In this document: positions 62,414 through 64,000 of the stretch, in pieces
Layout of the letters: each line of letters starts with the position of its first letter
How positions within the stretch are numbered: position 1 is the stretch's first letter
Source: Geomonas anaerohicana
Lineage (GTDB): Bacteria; Desulfobacterota; Desulfuromonadia; Geobacterales; Geobacteraceae
Direction: 5' to 3'
DNA length: 64,000 nt
NCBI RefSeq assembly: GCF_016458305.1
Contig: NZ_JAEMHL010000012.1
Location: forward strand, 47,778 to 111,777
Translations under genes and position numbers: made by a program
Notes under the pieces: model-generated
The model's database searches: none
Seen by the model: the letters and a program-made list of their open reading frames with translations, nothing else
Told to the model about the DNA's origin: nothing

Positions 62414-64000
62414 TTATCTTTCGATGCTCCACTTCGGAGTCGGTCTGAAGTGGCAGCTCACGTTGAAGCAGCTACCCGACTTGTTGGTCCCGCCGGAGAC
62501 CAGCGTGACGCTGGTGTAGGTGGCGAGGGCCTGGTCGGAGAAGCGGTACTGCGGGTCGATCTGGACGGTTACGCTCTCCACGTGGGTCCTGATGGGCAGG
62601 GCACGGGCGTGGGTAGCGTCGCCACCCTGGTGGCAGGGGAGGCAGTTAGCCCAGCCCTCGCTCGGCTTGGCGTCTTTCTTGATGTGCGCCAGAACGAGGT
62701 GAGCACCACCGCCGCCGGAGTAGTCTTCGAAGCGGGCCGAAGACCAGTTACCCTGCACGCCGAAGGTGACGGCGCTGAGGGTCTGACGCGGTGCCGGCGG
62801 GTAGCCGTGGCAGGCGTCGCAACCACCATTGGGCACGAACGCGAGGCCGGTGGCCGGGTTGTGCTGGTGGCACTGGGTGCAGTCCGTGGTGGAGGCTACG
62901 TGGTCCTGAGCCGGCTGGCCGGCCTTGGTGAAGTACTTGGTGGTGGTGTGGCAGACCTGGCAGACGCCGGTCTGAGCCGGGTTAGCAAAGGTGTTGTTGC
63001 CGGTGAAGCTTACTGCAGTGCCGTTGATGGTGCCGTTCACCATCATGGTGTTGACGGTACCGTGAGCGTTGTGGCAGTCCGAGCACAGGGAGCCCAGGCC
63101 GGAAGCCTTGTGAGCCTTCACGTTGAGCTTGGTGCCGCTGACCTTGCCGGCGTCGGTGTGGCAGTAGTTACACTCAAGGTTAGTGGAGCCAACCAGGGCG
63201 GGAAGCAGACGCTTCTGGTCGCCGAGTACGCCGCTGATGTGAGCTGCGGTGTTGTCGTGGCAGGCGGAGCAGGCCTGGGCGATGCCGGCCTTGCCGTGGC
63301 CCTTGGTAGCCGCGATGGTCTTGTCAGGAGCGGTGATGCCGCCGATGACGGAGAGCTGGCCGCCAGCAGTGCTGTGGCAGCTTTCGCAGGTGACGCGACC
63401 GGTGGTCCAGTTGGTGCTCTGCTTGTGGCAGGTACCGCAGGCGCCGATCTTGTTCATGCCGGCAGCAAGGTTCAGCGTGCCGTCGACGTGGGTGATCGCG
63501 GTGTTGGAGGTATGGCAGTTGGAGCAGGAGGTAGCCAGGGTCGAGTTGAACTTCGGACCGTAGGCTGCCGAGAAGTGCTGCGCGTGCGCGTTGGAGCTGA
63601 TCAGGCCGCCGGTGGTGTTGGAAAGCGCGGTATGGCAGGTACCGCAGGCGCCGGATGCCGTGTTGTTCCACTGCGGGGTGGCCGACATGTGGCAGGAGGT
63701 GGCGCAGGTCTTGGTGGTGGTGCCGCTCCAGGTCACTACCTGGGCGCCGGCAACCTCGACGGTAGCGTCACCGTGCAGGGCCTTGTTGGCGAAGCTGGAG
63801 CTGCCCACAACGGTGGAAGCGTGGCAGGTGTCGCAGGCATAGGCCTTGGTGTTCACGTGCTTGAAGTGGGCGTTGGTGGTCAGGGTCTCGGAGTCGCCGT
63901 GGCAGCCGTTGCAGCCAAGGGAGGCGCCCCACTGTACGTCGGGCACGCCGGCCACGATACCGTTGCCGCTGTGGCAGGTTACCGCGGAGCAGGTGTTGCC
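62414..64000 (-). CDS. Exported multiheme cytochrome, partial at window edge, at least 13 CXXCH, 2 CX4CH and 1 CX3CH
   Basis: At least 528 codons, open through the window edge: the frame continues upstream of 63955 as GNTCSAVTCHSGNG, a CX4CH, so the true start lies outside. Visible motifs are CNGCH, CDTCH, CATSCH (CX3CH, 63689-63706), CGTCH, CSNCH, CGTCH, CESCH, CSACH, CNYCH, CSDCH, CQVCH, CTQCH, CDACH, CLPCH and CFNVSCH (CX4CH). It ends CHFRPTPKWSIER. It is the first of the four giant cytochrome genes in transcription order within this window. Confidence 0.9.
   Translation of the reverse strand, partial: GNTCSAVTCHSGNGIVAGVPDVQWGASLGCNGCHGDSETLTTNAHFKHVNTKAYACDTCHASTVVGSSSFANKALHGDATVEVAGAQVVTWSGTTTKTCATSCHMSATPQWNNTASGACGTCHTALSNTTGGLISSNAHAQHFSAAYGPKFNSTLATSCSNCHTSNTAITHVDGTLNLAAGMNKIGACGTCHKQSTNWTTGRVTCESCHSTAGGQLSVIGGITAPDKTIAATKGHGKAGIAQACSACHDNTAAHISGVLGDQKRLLPALVGSTNLECNYCHTDAGKVSGTKLNVKAHKASGLGSLCSDCHNAHGTVNTMMVNGTINGTAVSFTGNNTFANPAQTGVCQVCHTTTKYFTKAGQPAQDHVASTTDCTQCHQHNPATGLAFVPNGGCDACHGYPPAPRQTLSAVTFGVQGNWSSARFEDYSGGGGAHLVLAHIKKDAKPSEGWANCLPCHQGGDATHARALPIRTHVESVTVQIDPQYRFSDQALATYTSVTLVSGGTNKSGSCFNVSCHFRPTPKWSIER

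Overview
The window looks like chromosome from a Geobacter-type bacterium (Desulfuromonadota, order Geobacterales: Geobacter, Geomonas, Citrifermentans or a close relative). The evidence is a PpcA-type triheme cytochrome c7 beside purE and a ResB/CcsA cytochrome-maturation pair, several very large multiheme cytochromes with mixed CXXCH and CX4CH motifs, a UGA-containing selD, and GC-rich coding sequence with abundant palindromic intergenic repeats. No tRNA, rRNA, CRISPR array or transposase gene was seen.

Layout. (1) 1-15211, minus strand: a surface-polysaccharide locus. It holds a winged-helix regulator, PseG, a short coiled-coil repeat protein, a LIC12162-family transferase, a Wzx-like flippase, an acetyltransferase, glycosyltransferases, an RmlD-like reductase, a polysaccharide deacetylase and a DegT-type aminotransferase cut by the window edge. 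Three more glycosyltransferases lie beyond a 20-bp-phased repeat array at about 11465-11824. (2) 15275-19017: an 11-motif cytochrome, CcsA, ResB and PpcA. (3) 19109-27153: purE, purD, purH, an ASKHA corrinoid-activator-like protein, a selenocysteine-type selD, a RelE/RHH toxin-antitoxin pair with a probable one-base insertion, and alr. (4) 27264-30496, plus strand: a TPP riboswitch with terminator, a thiE-thiD fusion, and thiC.

(5) 31031-35809: a 1592-residue cytochrome with 22 heme-type motifs, a PKD domain and four C-terminal Ig-like repeats. (6) 36399-39146: a truncated receiver-domain remnant and a CusRS-like two-component system. (7) 39180-45018: two B12-binding radical SAM proteins around a divergently or convergently placed LuxE-like acyl-protein synthetase, with small membrane or exported proteins. 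(8) 45048-64000: a second CcsA/ResB pair, a GT39-type glycosyltransferase, a beta-propeller lipoprotein and four consecutive giant multiheme cytochromes, the last running off the edge.

The most interesting theme is the pairing of two separate system II cytochrome c synthase sets (CcsA plus ResB) with cytochromes that carry non-canonical CX3CH and CX4CH motifs next to normal CXXCH. The largest complete one has 26 CXXCH, 9 CX4CH and 2 CX3CH sites. These are probably extracellular or periplasmic electron conduits for metal or electrode respiration; that function is inferred from family and context. Other second-look items are the selenoprotein SelD, the 20-bp array, the frameshifted toxin-antitoxin junction, the radical SAM/LuxE neighbourhood and a receiver gene whose 3' end is replaced by an intergenic repeat.
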